Below are positions 14,485 to 23,035 of a stretch of DNA of 32,234 nucleotides, in pieces. The stretch is from NCBI GenBank assembly GCA_947175175.1, contig CAMWLV010000030.1, positions 1 to 32,234 on the forward strand, in the 5' to 3' direction. The stretch is from an uncultured Lachnospiraceae bacterium (lineage in GTDB: Bacteria; Bacillota; Clostridia; Lachnospirales; Lachnospiraceae). Both the position numbers and the translations under genes were made by a program. The notes beneath the pieces were generated by a model, which saw only the letters and a list, made by a program, of their open reading frames with translations, was not told where the DNA came from and ran no database searches. How positions within the stretch are numbered: the stretch's first letter is position 1; each line of letters opens with the position of its first letter.

Positions 14485-17064
14485 ATGAAAATTTTGGACT
14501 TAGATGGAAAATGGGAATTGAGGAACGAAGAGGGAGAAATGCTCTGTCCTGTGGAGGTGCCGGGCACAGTGATAGCAGGTCTTTTTGCGGCGGGAAAGAT
14601 TGAGGATCCCTATTATAGAGAGAATGAGTATAAGGTTCGGGAGCTATTTTGGAAGGATTATCAGTTTGTGCGCAGCTTTGCGGTGGAGCAAGAGCTGATG
14701 AGACAGAAGGAGCTGAATTTAGTCTGCAACGGATTGGATACGCTGGCGCAGATTTGTATTAATGGGAAAGAACTGGCTTCCACTGATAATATGCATCGAA
14801 CTTATACCGTTTCGATCAAAGAGTATGTCCATGAGGGTGAGAATGAGATCAGCATTACATTTCATTCAGTGCTGCGGTTTATTGAAAATTATCCATACAA
14901 AGAAAACAAGACGATTCATAATGTTGCCTGCGGAGCGATGAAGGGCAATCAGCTGGTTCGCAAGGGGCATTCTATGTTTGGATGGGACTGGGGTCCGCAG
15001 CTTGTAGATGCCGGGATTTGGCGAGACATTTATATTGAGGGAAACAGCGATGCAAAAATTGAGGATGTGCGAATCAGGCAGTTTCATGAAATGGACGGAA
15101 GTGTCCGTGTCAAGGTGACGATTGCACTGTCTGATATGGAGACAGAGATTACGCTGGCGCAGTTATTGTCAGAGGAACAGGCAGGAACAAAAGTCACAGC
15201 GACACTGGCAGAAAAGAATGGTGAAGACGTTTCTGAGGCAATTGTCACAGTTACAGCAGAGTATATTGAACAAATATCAGGCGAAAGTTATGATCAAGAT
15301 ATTTATGAGGCAGAGATTGTTGTAGAGAATCCAAAGCTCTGGTGGCCAAATGGTTATGGGGAGCAGTCCTTGTACCAACTCACTGTTTCAATTGATTCTG
15401 ATGCAAAAAAAGGTGCAAATGCAGGACAAACAGTGCAGAAGACAATCGGTCTGCGCACTCTGACTGTCAGTCAGGAGGCAGATGAGTGGGGGAATGAGTT
15501 TGCCTTTACTGTAAATGGAGTGAAGATTTTCACCAAGGGCGGTGACTATATTCCAGAGGACGCAGTTTATCCATGGATAAAAAAAGAGCAGCAAGATTAT
15601 CTGTTAAAGAGCTGTGTACGAGCGAATTTTAACTGTATCCGCGTCTGGGGCGGCGGTTATTATCCGTCTGATACATTTTATGATTTATGCGATCAGTATG
15701 GTTTAATCGTGTGGCAGGACTTGATGTATGCGTGCAATGTGTATGACGTGACAGAGGATTTTGCGGCAACTGCAAGGCAGGAGACGCTTGACAATGTACG
15801 GCGGATTCGGCATCACGCGTCACTTGGGCTCTGGTGCGGCAACAACGAGATTGAGTCTGCATGGCATCATTGGGGAGACTTCCAGAAAGAATCTATGTAT
15901 CTGCGTGCGGACTATATCAAATTGTTTGAGGATATTCTTCCTAAGGCATTGCGCGAGGCAGATGATGTGACCTTTTACTGGCCGTCGTCCCCTTCGTCGG
16001 GCGGATGTTTTGACGATCCTGATTCCGACAGACGTGGTGATGTACATTATTGGGATGTGTGGCATGGGCAGAAGCCGTTCAGCGATTATCAGAAATACTA
16101 TTTCCGTTTTTGTTCTGAGTTTGGATTTCAGTCGTTTCCCTGTTTGAAAACGGTAGAGACCTTTACAGAGGAAAAAGATAGGAATATTTTTTCAAAAGTG
16201 ATGGAAAGTCACCAGAAAAATGATTCTGCGAACGGAAAGATGCTCTATTATCTTTCTGAAAATTTTAAGTATCCAAAAGATTTTAAGAGCCTGCTTTATG
16301 TGACACAGGTTTTACAGGGAATGGCGATCAAGAGCGGTGTTGACCACTGGAGGAGAAATAGAGGGCGCTGTATGGGAACGCTGTACTGGCAGATCAATGA
16401 CAACTGGCCGGTGGCATCGTGGGCAAGCATTGACTATTATGGTCGATGGAAAGCGCTTCATTATATGGCAGTGAAGTTTTATGCTCCGGTTGCAGTTAGT
16501 ATTCAGAAGACACCGGACAGCATTAGTGTCCATCTGGAAAATGAGACATTTGAGGTACAAAAATGCAGTGTGTCACTGCGCGTCCGCGATATGGGATTTC
16601 ATATATTAAAGGAGTGGAGAGCGGATGCACAGGCAGAGCCGCTTAGTGTTAAGAGGCTGCTCAATTGCCCATTCAAAATGGAGTTTGTGGAAACAGGGTT
16701 TGTAGATGTGGATAATCTGTTTCTTGAGGCGGAGGTTGTTCTTGCGGATGGAACTGTATTGACTGATACAGATACCTTGATGCCATATAAGCATCTGGAA
16801 CTGGTGAAACCGCATTTTGCGACAGAAGTAAACGAGACAGAGGATTGTTTTGTAATTTCAGTTCAGAGTGATGTGTTTGCGCCGTTTGTTGAGATGGATT
16901 TTGCGGATGCAGATGTCATTTTCAGCGATAATTTTTTTACGATTTCCAATGAGAAGCCAGTGGTGATTAGATTAGATAAGAGAGACATCATGCGCGGAAA
17001 CTTTGTGGATGCGGCGGACTTGAAGACAAGATTGGTGTTGACGACGGTTGCAGATACGTTCTGA
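14485..17064 (+). CDS. GH2-family beta-mannosidase
   Basis: A glycoside hydrolase of about 859 residues that would release terminal beta-linked mannose from mannan or N-glycan-derived oligosaccharides. Typical family sequences are the opening LDLDGKWELR, the sandwich-domain GWDWGPQLVDAGIWRD and the TIM-barrel start VWGGGYYPSDTFYDLCD. The acid/base Glu455 is in WCGNNE and the nucleophile Glu545 is in CSEFGFQSFP. No signal peptide is seen, so it acts in the cytoplasm on imported oligosaccharides. The ATG at 14485 is chosen because GAGGA precedes it and the family starts there; the ATG at 14461 would add 8 residues. No mannose transporter is in the window. Confidence 0.92.
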   Translation: MKILDLDGKWELRNEEGEMLCPVEVPGTVIAGLFAAGKIEDPYYRENEYKVRELFWKDYQFVRSFAVEQELMRQKELNLVCNGLDTLAQICINGKELASTDNMHRTYTVSIKEYVHEGENEISITFHSVLRFIENYPYKENKTIHNVACGAMKGNQLVRKGHSMFGWDWGPQLVDAGIWRDIYIEGNSDAKIEDVRIRQFHEMDGSVRVKVTIALSDMETEITLAQLLSEEQAGTKVTATLAEKNGEDVSEAIVTVTAEYIEQISGESYDQDIYEAEIVVENPKLWWPNGYGEQSLYQLTVSIDSDAKKGANAGQTVQKTIGLRTLTVSQEADEWGNEFAFTVNGVKIFTKGGDYIPEDAVYPWIKKEQQDYLLKSCVRANFNCIRVWGGGYYPSDTFYDLCDQYGLIVWQDLMYACNVYDVTEDFAATARQETLDNVRRIRHHASLGLWCGNNEIESAWHHWGDFQKESMYLRADYIKLFEDILPKALREADDVTFYWPSSPSSGGCFDDPDSDRRGDVHYWDVWHGQKPFSDYQKYYFRFCSEFGFQSFPCLKTVETFTEEKDRNIFSKVMESHQKNDSANGKMLYYLSENFKYPKDFKSLLYVTQVLQGMAIKSGVDHWRRNRGRCMGTLYWQINDNWPVASWASIDYYGRWKALHYMAVKFYAPVAVSIQKTPDSISVHLENETFEVQKCSVSLRVRDMGFHILKEWRADAQAEPLSVKRLLNCPFKMEFVETGFVDVDNLFLEAEVVLADGTVLTDTDTLMPYKHLELVKPHFATEVNETEDCFVISVQSDVFAPFVEMDFADADVIFSDNFFTISNEKPVVIRLDKRDIMRGNFVDAADLKTRLVLTTVADTF

Positions 17065-17069
17065 GTTAG

Positions 17070-17252
17070 GAACTGACATATGATTTTGCAGTCATTGTAA
17101 AGGATGGAAAAGAGCAGACGATCTTTTTGGAAATGAATGACGGGTATGCGCTTGGCAATTACGGACTTTATTATCTGAATTATGCAAAGCTGATTTCTGC
17201 AAGGTGGTCACAGCTATTGCATAGACAGGATGAGTTCGATTTTAGAAGGTGA
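17070..17252 (+). pseudogene. C-terminal remnant of an ATP-grasp-like gene
   Basis: The open frame has no start or RBS and opens after an in-frame TAG at 17067. It encodes 60 residues: DFAVIVKDGKEQTIFLEMNDGYALGNYGLYYLNYAKLIS and RWSQLL are the recognisable parts. The block FLEMNDGYALGNYG resembles the last metal-binding strand and loop of ATP-grasp proteins (VExNDGxxLG). It differs from the intact ATP-grasp gene at 17308 (IIEAGDGEVSG), so it is probably from a different gene, not a copy. The front of the gene has been lost, possibly when the beta-mannosidase gene was joined here. The family call is tentative. Confidence 0.5.
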
Positions 17253-17307
17253 ACGATGAATATTGTTTTGTCGGCGTATGAAACAGTCTTGATGTGAGGG
17301 TGATTTT

Positions 17308-18162
17308 ATGGTAAATACAATATTGTTTCCGTCGAGTTTTTTCGATGTGCATAAGGTTGACGAGGATCTGCAGGCAGAGTATGATGCGGTGCACAATACG
17401 GGATTGTATGATGTGATTCTGTTTGGTTATGAGAAATGGTTTCATCAGGGGAAACTGGGGCTGACAACGGAGCCGGCGAAAGTGGTCAATGCTGTCTATC
17501 GCGGCTGGATGATGAAGCCAGACTTGTATGAAATGTTTTATGATCAGCTGAAAGAGCATGGGATCTGTCTGGTGACGGAACCGGAAATGTATGTAAATAT
17601 GCATGTTTTTCCGAATGTTTATAAACTGGTCGAGGATGATACTGCCAAGATGAAAGTTTTTCCGCTGCATGAAGAGATTGATATTGAAAGCGTGAAAAAG
17701 GAATTTTCAAGGTTTATGGTGAAGGATTATGTGAAGTCCGTGAAGGGTACGGAGTTTCCCAAATACTTTGACCACTCTGTCGACCAGGACAGTTTTGACC
17801 AGTGGATGGAAGTCTTTTACAAATATAGGGGTGATCTGCTTACAGGAGGAATCTGCATCAAGGAATATCTGGATCTGAAAAAATATGGGGACAGGTCAAA
17901 TGAGTTTCGGGTGTTTTATATCAATCATGAGATTGCAACAGTCTCAAGAAATTCCAGCCAGCTGCAGGTGACAGCGGATCCGCCGCGGGAGCTGGTTGAG
18001 AAATACCGGAATCTGCCGAGTGTATTTTACACAGTTGACTTTGCAGAACTGGCGGATGGGACATGGAAGATCATTGAGGCGGGCGACGGCGAGGTGTCCG
18101 GGCTTTCCGATGGGCAGGATTTTGAGGCTTTCTTTAGGGCATTGTATCATTGTTTTGCATAG
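17308..18162 (+). CDS. ATP-grasp protein of the R2K/CDC123-like clade
   Basis: A 284-residue cytoplasmic protein. Features of the divergent R2K ATP-grasp clade are the Lys-containing strand FMVKDYVKSVKG (about 130-141), a second LLTGGICIKEYLDL, the Arg in SNEFRVFYINHEI, and the C-terminal metal-binding strand VDFAELADGTWKIIEAGDGEVSGL. These enzymes are predicted to ligate an amino or carboxyl group using ATP; the substrates of bacterial members are not known. GAGGGTGA precedes the ATG at 17308. The AraC-type regulator starts 31 bases downstream, so the two likely share a transcript. An adjacent remnant suggests the region has been reshuffled. Confidence 0.75.
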   Translation: MVNTILFPSSFFDVHKVDEDLQAEYDAVHNTGLYDVILFGYEKWFHQGKLGLTTEPAKVVNAVYRGWMMKPDLYEMFYDQLKEHGICLVTEPEMYVNMHVFPNVYKLVEDDTAKMKVFPLHEEIDIESVKKEFSRFMVKDYVKSVKGTEFPKYFDHSVDQDSFDQWMEVFYKYRGDLLTGGICIKEYLDLKKYGDRSNEFRVFYINHEIATVSRNSSQLQVTADPPRELVEKYRNLPSVFYTVDFAELADGTWKIIEAGDGEVSGLSDGQDFEAFFRALYHCFA

Positions 18163-18193
18163 AGTTGGAGGATTCAAATAAGGAAAGATCAAT

Positions 18194-19105
18194 ATGTTAA
18201 TGATTAAAAATGAGACGATCAACCATGCGATTGATTACATTTTGCAGCATATTAATGAAGAACTGTCGGTTGATGATGTGGCGGCGTACTGTCATTTTTC
18301 CAAATATCATTTCAGCAGAATGTTTAAGGAGGAAACCGGGGAGAGTGTCTATGCGTTCATAAAGCGGTTGAAACTGGAGCAGAGCGCGTTCCGGCTGAAA
18401 GTGGAGCCTAACCGGACGGTGACGGATATTGGCTATGAGTTTGGATACAGTCCGTCAAATTACAGCTGGATGTTTCGGCAGCAGTATCAGACCAATCCGG
18501 TAAATTTTCGCAGGAACGTTGAGCAGGCGACAGTGAGACACGCTTTTATGCATATGGCTGAGGTGGGGGAACGGGCAGAAGAATTATCCATGCCAGAAAT
18601 GCAAATAGGAGAGGAACAAGCTCCTGATACCTACAGTTGTCTGGAGAGTTTTGAGGACTGCAATCGAAAGATTGTGATTAAGAATCTTCCGGATTATTTT
18701 GTATTATATGAGCGTAGAATAGGCAGTTATCGTTATCTTAGCGAACAGTGGGGCGACTTTATTGAGAAGTATCAGGAGTTTGTGACAAAGGATACACAGT
18801 TTCTGGAGCGGACTTTTGATGATCCTGTCATCACGGATACAGATGGCTGTCTCTATGATATCTGTATGAGTGTGGACAGAGGTGTTTCGCTGGAAAATAC
18901 CTGTACCATAGAGGGTGGAAAATGTGCTGTGTATCCTTATAAGGGACTGGGAAAGCACATTTATGCGGCGTATCAGACCATATTTACGGTGTGGCTGCCG
19001 CGCACTTCTTACGAACTGGATTACCGCAGTGGTTTTGATATCTATCATATGGTGGATCGGGAATCTGGTTACATGGAACTGGACATTTGTATGCCGTTAA
19101 GGTAA
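18194..19105 (+). CDS. AraC-family regulator with GyrI-like effector domain
   Basis: A 303-residue transcription factor. The AraC double helix-turn-helix lies at the N-terminus (about 8-108): ELSVDDVAAYCHFSKYHFSRM for the first, VTDIGYEFGYSPSNYSWMFR for the second, ending with the NPVNFRR that commonly closes this domain. The C-terminal 150 residues form a GyrI-like small-molecule-binding domain (DYFVLYERRIGSYRYLSEQW, and YMELDICMPL at the end). Such regulators (Rob/SoxS-like with GyrI domain) often sense hydrophobic drugs and activate exporters. The MATE gene 126 bases downstream has a good -10 but no -35, as expected for an activated promoter. An alternative start is the ATG at 18200. Confidence 0.9.
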   Translation: MLMIKNETINHAIDYILQHINEELSVDDVAAYCHFSKYHFSRMFKEETGESVYAFIKRLKLEQSAFRLKVEPNRTVTDIGYEFGYSPSNYSWMFRQQYQTNPVNFRRNVEQATVRHAFMHMAEVGERAEELSMPEMQIGEEQAPDTYSCLESFEDCNRKIVIKNLPDYFVLYERRIGSYRYLSEQWGDFIEKYQEFVTKDTQFLERTFDDPVITDTDGCLYDICMSVDRGVSLENTCTIEGGKCAVYPYKGLGKHIYAAYQTIFTVWLPRTSYELDYRSGFDIYHMVDRESGYMELDICMPLR

Positions 19106-19165
19106 GGAGCTGGCGACAAATATATTCTCCGCAAGAATTCAGAAGTTTATATTTAATACTCCTCT

Positions 19166-19171
19166 TATAAT
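19166..19171 (+). promoter_or_regulatory. Candidate activator-dependent promoter of the second MATE gene
   Basis: A consensus TATAAT sits at 19166-19171 in the gap between the AraC-type gene and the MATE gene. The -35 position (19143-19148, AAGTTT) has no match. A good -10 with no -35 fits control by the adjacent AraC-type activator. A small GCTG/CAGC stem lies downstream in the leader. Confidence 0.4.
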
Positions 19172-19231
19172 GGGACATACCGTAGGCTGTGAACAGCTTT
19201 GGGAATGCGAAACATATAGGAGGAGATTTTT

Positions 19232-20536
19232 ATGGATTTAGAGAGAATCAGGCAGAACACAGCAGGGATGATATTACAGTTTTCAATTCCTGCCATTATC
19301 GCAATGCTGCTGACTTCATTGATCACTGTTGTTGACGGTTTCTTTATCGGAAATTATGTCGGCGAGGAGGGGATTGCAGCAGTCAACCTGGGACTGCCGA
19401 TCATCTACTTATTTTTGTCCGTTGGCTTAATGGTATCTGTCGGCGGTGCCGCAATTGCCGGAATGTCATTTGGGGCGGGAAACATAACAGAGTGCAATCA
19501 GGTATTTCGCCAGACGATTGCAACCACAACGGTATTTTCGGTGTTGACAGGATTGCTGGTGGCACTGCTTTTTGAGCCGATGCTGGATATTCTGGGTGCT
19601 GCAGGGCAGGTGCGCGAATATTTTAAAATGTATTATGGCATTCTGCTGTTGGAGCTGGTCGTGATGGTGGTCAATTCTTCTTTTGGCATGTTCATCAGGG
19701 GAGAGGGAAGCCCGCAATATTATATGAAGGTGAATATTGTGAGTGTCTTGACAAATATTGCATTGGATTATGTATTTGCAGTTGTTATTCGCATTGGGAT
19801 TGCCGGTATCGCAGTTGCGTCCTTTCTTTCTGAAATGGTTTCCTTGGTCTTGATTCTGCACTTTTTTCTGAAAAGAGCAAAAGTGTATCGTTTAGGGAGA
19901 TTTTCTTTTTCGGCAGCAGTGTTAAAAAGGACTTTGTTGAATGGAAGCTCGGAGTTTATTGGCGAGATGTCAACAGGGATTGCCATGTTTGCCTACAATT
20001 ATGTGATCATGAGAAGGATTGGCGTTGACGGTGTCACGGCATTTACGATTGTTGGATATGTGTCTTATGTGTTCAGCATGATCGTCGTAGGATTTGGGCA
20101 GGGGGCGAGTCCGCTGATCAGTTTCAGCTATGGCGCAAGGGAGCACGAACTTGCCAAAAGGGTACGGAAAAAGACAAACGGACTTGTATTTGCAATCGGC
20201 GCAGTGACTTTTGGTGTTATGATGTTTCTGTCGGGGTGGTACAGTGGTCTGTTTGTGAAAAACGATGCGATTCGGGCAATGGTGCAGTCTGGTATGGTGA
20301 TTTTTATGGTTTCCTTTTTCTTTTCTGGAATCAATGCGATCACATCGTTCTACTTTACGTCGATTGGAAAAGCACTTGAGTCCGCGGTGATTTCCCTGTC
20401 GAGGGGGCTTGTGGTATTGCTGGTCTGTATCTTTGTACTTCCGGCGTATTTTGGCATGACAGGTGTATGGCTCGCAGCGCCGGTGACAGAAGTTATCACA
20501 GTTCTGCTTAGTGGTGTGATGGTACATCATGATTAA
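19232..20536 (+). CDS. MATE-family efflux protein
   Basis: A 434-residue predicted 12-helix antiporter. TM1 reads ILQFSIPAIIAMLLTSLITVVDGFFIGN, the common MATE opening with DGFFIG. The second half contains GQGASPLISFSYGAR, another MATE signature (QGxxPxxSYxYGA). It is clearly diverged from the MATE protein at 6133, so it is not a recent duplicate. Somewhat short for the family, it may lose part of TM12. AGGAGGAG precedes the ATG by 6 bases. It probably responds to the upstream AraC/GyrI-like regulator. Confidence 0.92.
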   Translation: MDLERIRQNTAGMILQFSIPAIIAMLLTSLITVVDGFFIGNYVGEEGIAAVNLGLPIIYLFLSVGLMVSVGGAAIAGMSFGAGNITECNQVFRQTIATTTVFSVLTGLLVALLFEPMLDILGAAGQVREYFKMYYGILLLELVVMVVNSSFGMFIRGEGSPQYYMKVNIVSVLTNIALDYVFAVVIRIGIAGIAVASFLSEMVSLVLILHFFLKRAKVYRLGRFSFSAAVLKRTLLNGSSEFIGEMSTGIAMFAYNYVIMRRIGVDGVTAFTIVGYVSYVFSMIVVGFGQGASPLISFSYGAREHELAKRVRKKTNGLVFAIGAVTFGVMMFLSGWYSGLFVKNDAIRAMVQSGMVIFMVSFFFSGINAITSFYFTSIGKALESAVISLSRGLVVLLVCIFVLPAYFGMTGVWLAAPVTEVITVLLSGVMVHHD

Positions 20537-20675
20537 ATACCTTTCCCGTTGATTGTAACATGGTTGTTTTGGGGGGCACAGCACTCTAGCGGATATTGGT
20601 ACAGATACAACGAAGACTGTTGCTGATGAAACCAAAGAGGTGTATAATGAGATGAAGAAAAGAAATGAGGTGTGA

Positions 20676-21587
20676 ATGAGAATGAAAAAAATCAGTTTCA
20701 GTCTGCTGCTTTTTACTGCAGGGGTATGGATGTGTATTGGCTGTAGCAGCAAAGAAGTTTCTGTGAAAACAATAGAAAATCAGGTGCTTACCTCGGAGAG
20801 TACAAAAAATAGTTCTCAAATAAAATATCAAATAGAAACTCAATTAGAGACTCAAACAGAGACTCAAACAGAGACTCAGCCGGAAGCTCAATCAGAGCCC
20901 GAAACGGAATTCCCAACAGAGGTGCAGTTAGAAACGCAATCTGCTATAGACAATAAAAACGGCAAACTGATTGTCATTGACGCAGGACATCAGTCTAAGG
21001 CAGATACTTCAAAGGAACCCATAGGATTAGGCTCTGCGGAAATGAAGATAAAGGTTTCGGGAGGAACCGTTGGAACAAGCACTAAACTGCCGGAGTACGA
21101 GTTGAACTTAGCAGTGGCATTCAAATTGCAGGAAGAATTGTTAAACCGCGGATATGACGTAATCATGTGCAGAGAGACAAATGATGTGAATATCAGTAAT
21201 TCCGAAAGGGCACAGATTGCAAATGACAACAATGCAGATGCATTTATACGAATCCATGCAAATGGTTCAACCAATTCGAAAGCAAATGGAATGATGACCA
21301 TTTGTCAGACCGCGTCAAATCCATATAACGGCGATTTGTACAGCAGTAGTAAATCCTTATCCACCTATGTGCTGGATGAAATGGTGGCCAGCACAGGGGC
21401 GAAAAAGGAGTATGTGTGGGAGACGGACACGATGAGTGGAATTAACTGGTGCCAGGTTCCGGTTACCATTGTGGAAATGGGGTACATGACCAATCCGGCG
21501 GAGGATCAGCTGCTTTCCACTGACGAATACCAGTATAAGATTGTTGAGGGCATTGCGAACGGAATTGATCTGTTTCTTGATCAATAA
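20676..21587 (+). CDS. Lipoprotein-like N-acetylmuramoyl-L-alanine amidase (Amidase_3)
   Basis: A secreted zinc amidase of 303 residues that cleaves the amide bond between muramic acid and stem peptide. The N-terminus has MKK followed by a hydrophobic stretch ending WMCIGC; Cys23 could be lipidated, although Cys at -3 is unusual for a lipobox. Residues 30-95 form a low-complexity Glu/Thr/Gln linker made from a 12-bp tandem repeat. The catalytic domain has His105 (IDAGHQ), Glu140 (PEYELNL), His194 (IRIHANG) and the catalytic Glu267 (VEMGYMTNP). All zinc and catalytic positions are present. It precedes the kinase/Thg1 pair by 44 bases in the same direction; a functional link is not evident. Confidence 0.92.
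   Translation: MRMKKISFSLLLFTAGVWMCIGCSSKEVSVKTIENQVLTSESTKNSSQIKYQIETQLETQTETQTETQPEAQSEPETEFPTEVQLETQSAIDNKNGKLIVIDAGHQSKADTSKEPIGLGSAEMKIKVSGGTVGTSTKLPEYELNLAVAFKLQEELLNRGYDVIMCRETNDVNISNSERAQIANDNNADAFIRIHANGSTNSKANGMMTICQTASNPYNGDLYSSSKSLSTYVLDEMVASTGAKKEYVWETDTMSGINWCQVPVTIVEMGYMTNPAEDQLLSTDEYQYKIVEGIANGIDLFLDQ
20835..20894 (+). repeat. Five 12-bp tandem repeats in the amidase linker
   Basis: Units start at 20835, 20847, 20859, 20871 and 20883. The second and third are identical (GAGACTCAAACA) and the others differ at one to four positions. Each encodes an ETQx tetrapeptide. The length of 12 keeps the frame, so slippage would change linker length only. Confidence 0.9.
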
Positions 21588-21631
21588 AGAAGGTTGTCTT
21601 ATGATAAAGCATCAGCAGGGAGGTGGTATGG

Positions 21632-22072
21632 ATGCCGGTAATGGCAGTTATGACAGGGATTCAGGCAAGTGGAAAGAGTGCATTTTGTAAGAATTATTTA
21701 TCAGCATATGACAGAATCAATCTGGATACGCTTCACACGCGGAACAAGGAAAATACAGCAATCGATGCGGCACTTCAGGCAAAAAGGGACATGGTCATCG
21801 ACAATACAAATCCGACACTGGAAGACCGGAAAAAGTATATTGCAAAAGCGAAAGAAAACGGATACACAGTCATAGGTTATTTTATGCAGTCGCGGATACA
21901 GGATTGCATTGCCCGCAATGAGCTGAGGGAGGGGAAGGAAAAAGTTCCCGCGAAAGCGATCGCGGCGACTTCAAAGAAACTTGAAATGCCATCTTACGGG
22001 GAGGGCTTTGACGAGCTGTATTTTGTGAGGATCACAGATACAGGCACAGTGGTTGAAAAATGGCAGGAATAA
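21632..22072 (+). CDS. Polynucleotide-kinase-like P-loop ATPase
   Basis: A 146-residue P-loop kinase closely patterned on the kinase domain of PNKP and T4 Pnk. Walker A is GIQASGKS (9-16). Asp32 in INLDTLHTR is the expected general base with a following Arg. VIDNTNPTLEDRKKYI (56-70) is the characteristic DNTN segment plus Arg. The lid has RNELRE, and the C-terminal EMPSYGEGFDELYFV matches the PNKP ending. It would phosphorylate 5'-OH ends of RNA or DNA with ATP. No phosphatase or ligase domain is attached. GGGAGG at 21618-21623 supports the ATG at 21632. The next gene encodes a Thg1-like 3'-5' polymerase, so an RNA-repair pair is likely. Confidence 0.82.
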   Translation: MPVMAVMTGIQASGKSAFCKNYLSAYDRINLDTLHTRNKENTAIDAALQAKRDMVIDNTNPTLEDRKKYIAKAKENGYTVIGYFMQSRIQDCIARNELREGKEKVPAKAIAATSKKLEMPSYGEGFDELYFVRITDTGTVVEKWQE

Positions 22073-22134
22073 CGCCGAGTTCTTGAAAGGTGGGAAGTTT
22101 GAGAGAAGGTCATTTTCAAACTATTGATTGGTAT

Positions 22135-22150
22135 GCGTGCCAGAGCACGC
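22135..22150 (+). promoter_or_regulatory. Hairpin just upstream of the Thg1-like gene RBS
   Basis: GCGTGC and GCACGC form a perfect 6-bp stem with a CAGA loop, ending 3 bases before the AGGGGG ribosome binding site. It may affect translation of the Thg1-like protein or be a processing site between the two genes. Confidence 0.5.
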
Positions 22151-22164
22151 AAGGGGGTATAAAA

Positions 22165-22926
22165 ATGAACTTTGATGAATTAGACCGGAAGATGCGCGTA
22201 TATGAGCAGTCGTTAGACCAGATACTTTTACCGGAGACATATATGGTGGCAAGACTTGACGGCAGGAGTTTTACGAGGCTTACGAAGGAAATCTGCAGAT
22301 TTGAGACGCCATTTGATGTGCGGTTCAGGGATTTGATGGTTCACACCGTTGAAAAGCTGATGGACTGTGGATTCCGCATTGTTTATGGATTTACGGAGAG
22401 TGACGAGATTTCGCTGCTGTTTGCCGTGGGAGAGAATGCATTTGGGAGAAAAGTGCGCAAGTACAATTCCACACTGGCAGCAGAGGCGAGTGCGTCCTTT
22501 TCGCTGGAGCTTGGAAGGGCAGCTGCGTTTGACTGCAGAATGGTGCCGCTTCCCACGATTGAGAGAGTGCAGGACTACTTTCTGTGGAGGCAGGAGGATG
22601 CACACAGAAATTCATTGAATGCACACTGTTACTGGCTGCTCAGAAAAGAGGGAAAAACAGTGCAGGAAGCCACAAAAGAGCTGGAAGGGCAGTCAGTGAG
22701 TTTTAAGAACGAACTGCTTTTTTCCAGGGGGATTAATTTTGACCAGCTTCCCTCATGGCAGAAACGAGGAATCGGCGTTTGGAAAGAGCAGTATGAAAAA
22801 GAAGGGGTCAATCCTTTGACAGGAAATCATGAGATGGCAGTCAGAAACAGACTGAAAGTCGAGTATGAGCTACCGCTGGGAGAAACGTATGCAAAGATGG
22901 TTTGCGGGCTGCTTGGGTGTGTTTGA
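22165..22926 (+). CDS. Thg1-like 3'-5' nucleotidyltransferase (tRNA-His guanylyltransferase family)
   Basis: A 253-residue member of the Thg1/TLP family, which adds nucleotides to RNA 5' ends in the 3'-5' direction. The metal-binding Asp32 is in ARLDGRSFTRL. The second site is SDEISLL (Asp80, Glu81), with the usual F..PFDxRF helix between them. The later RNSLNAHCYWLLRKEG takes the place of the eukaryotic HINNLYN segment and looks like that of bacterial TLPs, which repair 5'-truncated tRNAs. Bacterial tRNA-His normally encodes G-1, so repair is a better guess than G-1 addition. The ATG at 22165 with AAGGGGG is preferred to the earlier start at 22090. Co-directional with the kinase-like gene; a strong terminator follows. 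Confidence 0.85.
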   Translation: MNFDELDRKMRVYEQSLDQILLPETYMVARLDGRSFTRLTKEICRFETPFDVRFRDLMVHTVEKLMDCGFRIVYGFTESDEISLLFAVGENAFGRKVRKYNSTLAAEASASFSLELGRAAAFDCRMVPLPTIERVQDYFLWRQEDAHRNSLNAHCYWLLRKEGKTVQEATKELEGQSVSFKNELLFSRGINFDQLPSWQKRGIGVWKEQYEKEGVNPLTGNHEMAVRNRLKVEYELPLGETYAKMVCGLLGCV

Positions 22927-22932
22927 ATGAAT

Positions 22933-22985
22933 AAAACCTGATAGGAAGTATGGTTTACAAAATACTTTCTATCAGGTTTTTTGTT
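22933..22985 (+). terminator. Strong intrinsic terminator after the Thg1-like gene
   Basis: A 20-bp stem (22933-22951 with 22962-22980) containing one G-U pair and a roughly 10-base loop is followed by a T-run to 22985. It would end the amidase-kinase-Thg1 transcript. On the minus strand it may also serve the small gene at 23036, with a shorter T-run. Confidence 0.93.
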
Positions 22986-23035
22986 TGTATCTTATTCATT
23001 AATTCTTTAGCATAGAAGAGCTCTATATCGAAATA

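Noticed and set aside
20583-20675. Short open frame ending KEVYNEMKKRNEV just before the amidase gene
   Set aside because: No start or RBS and no recognisable family; it could be a remnant but the evidence is too thin for a call.
19970-20752. 260-codon open frame on the minus strand opposite the second MATE gene
   Set aside because: His/Lys/Arg-rich composition typical of an antisense shadow, and no supporting RBS or family match.
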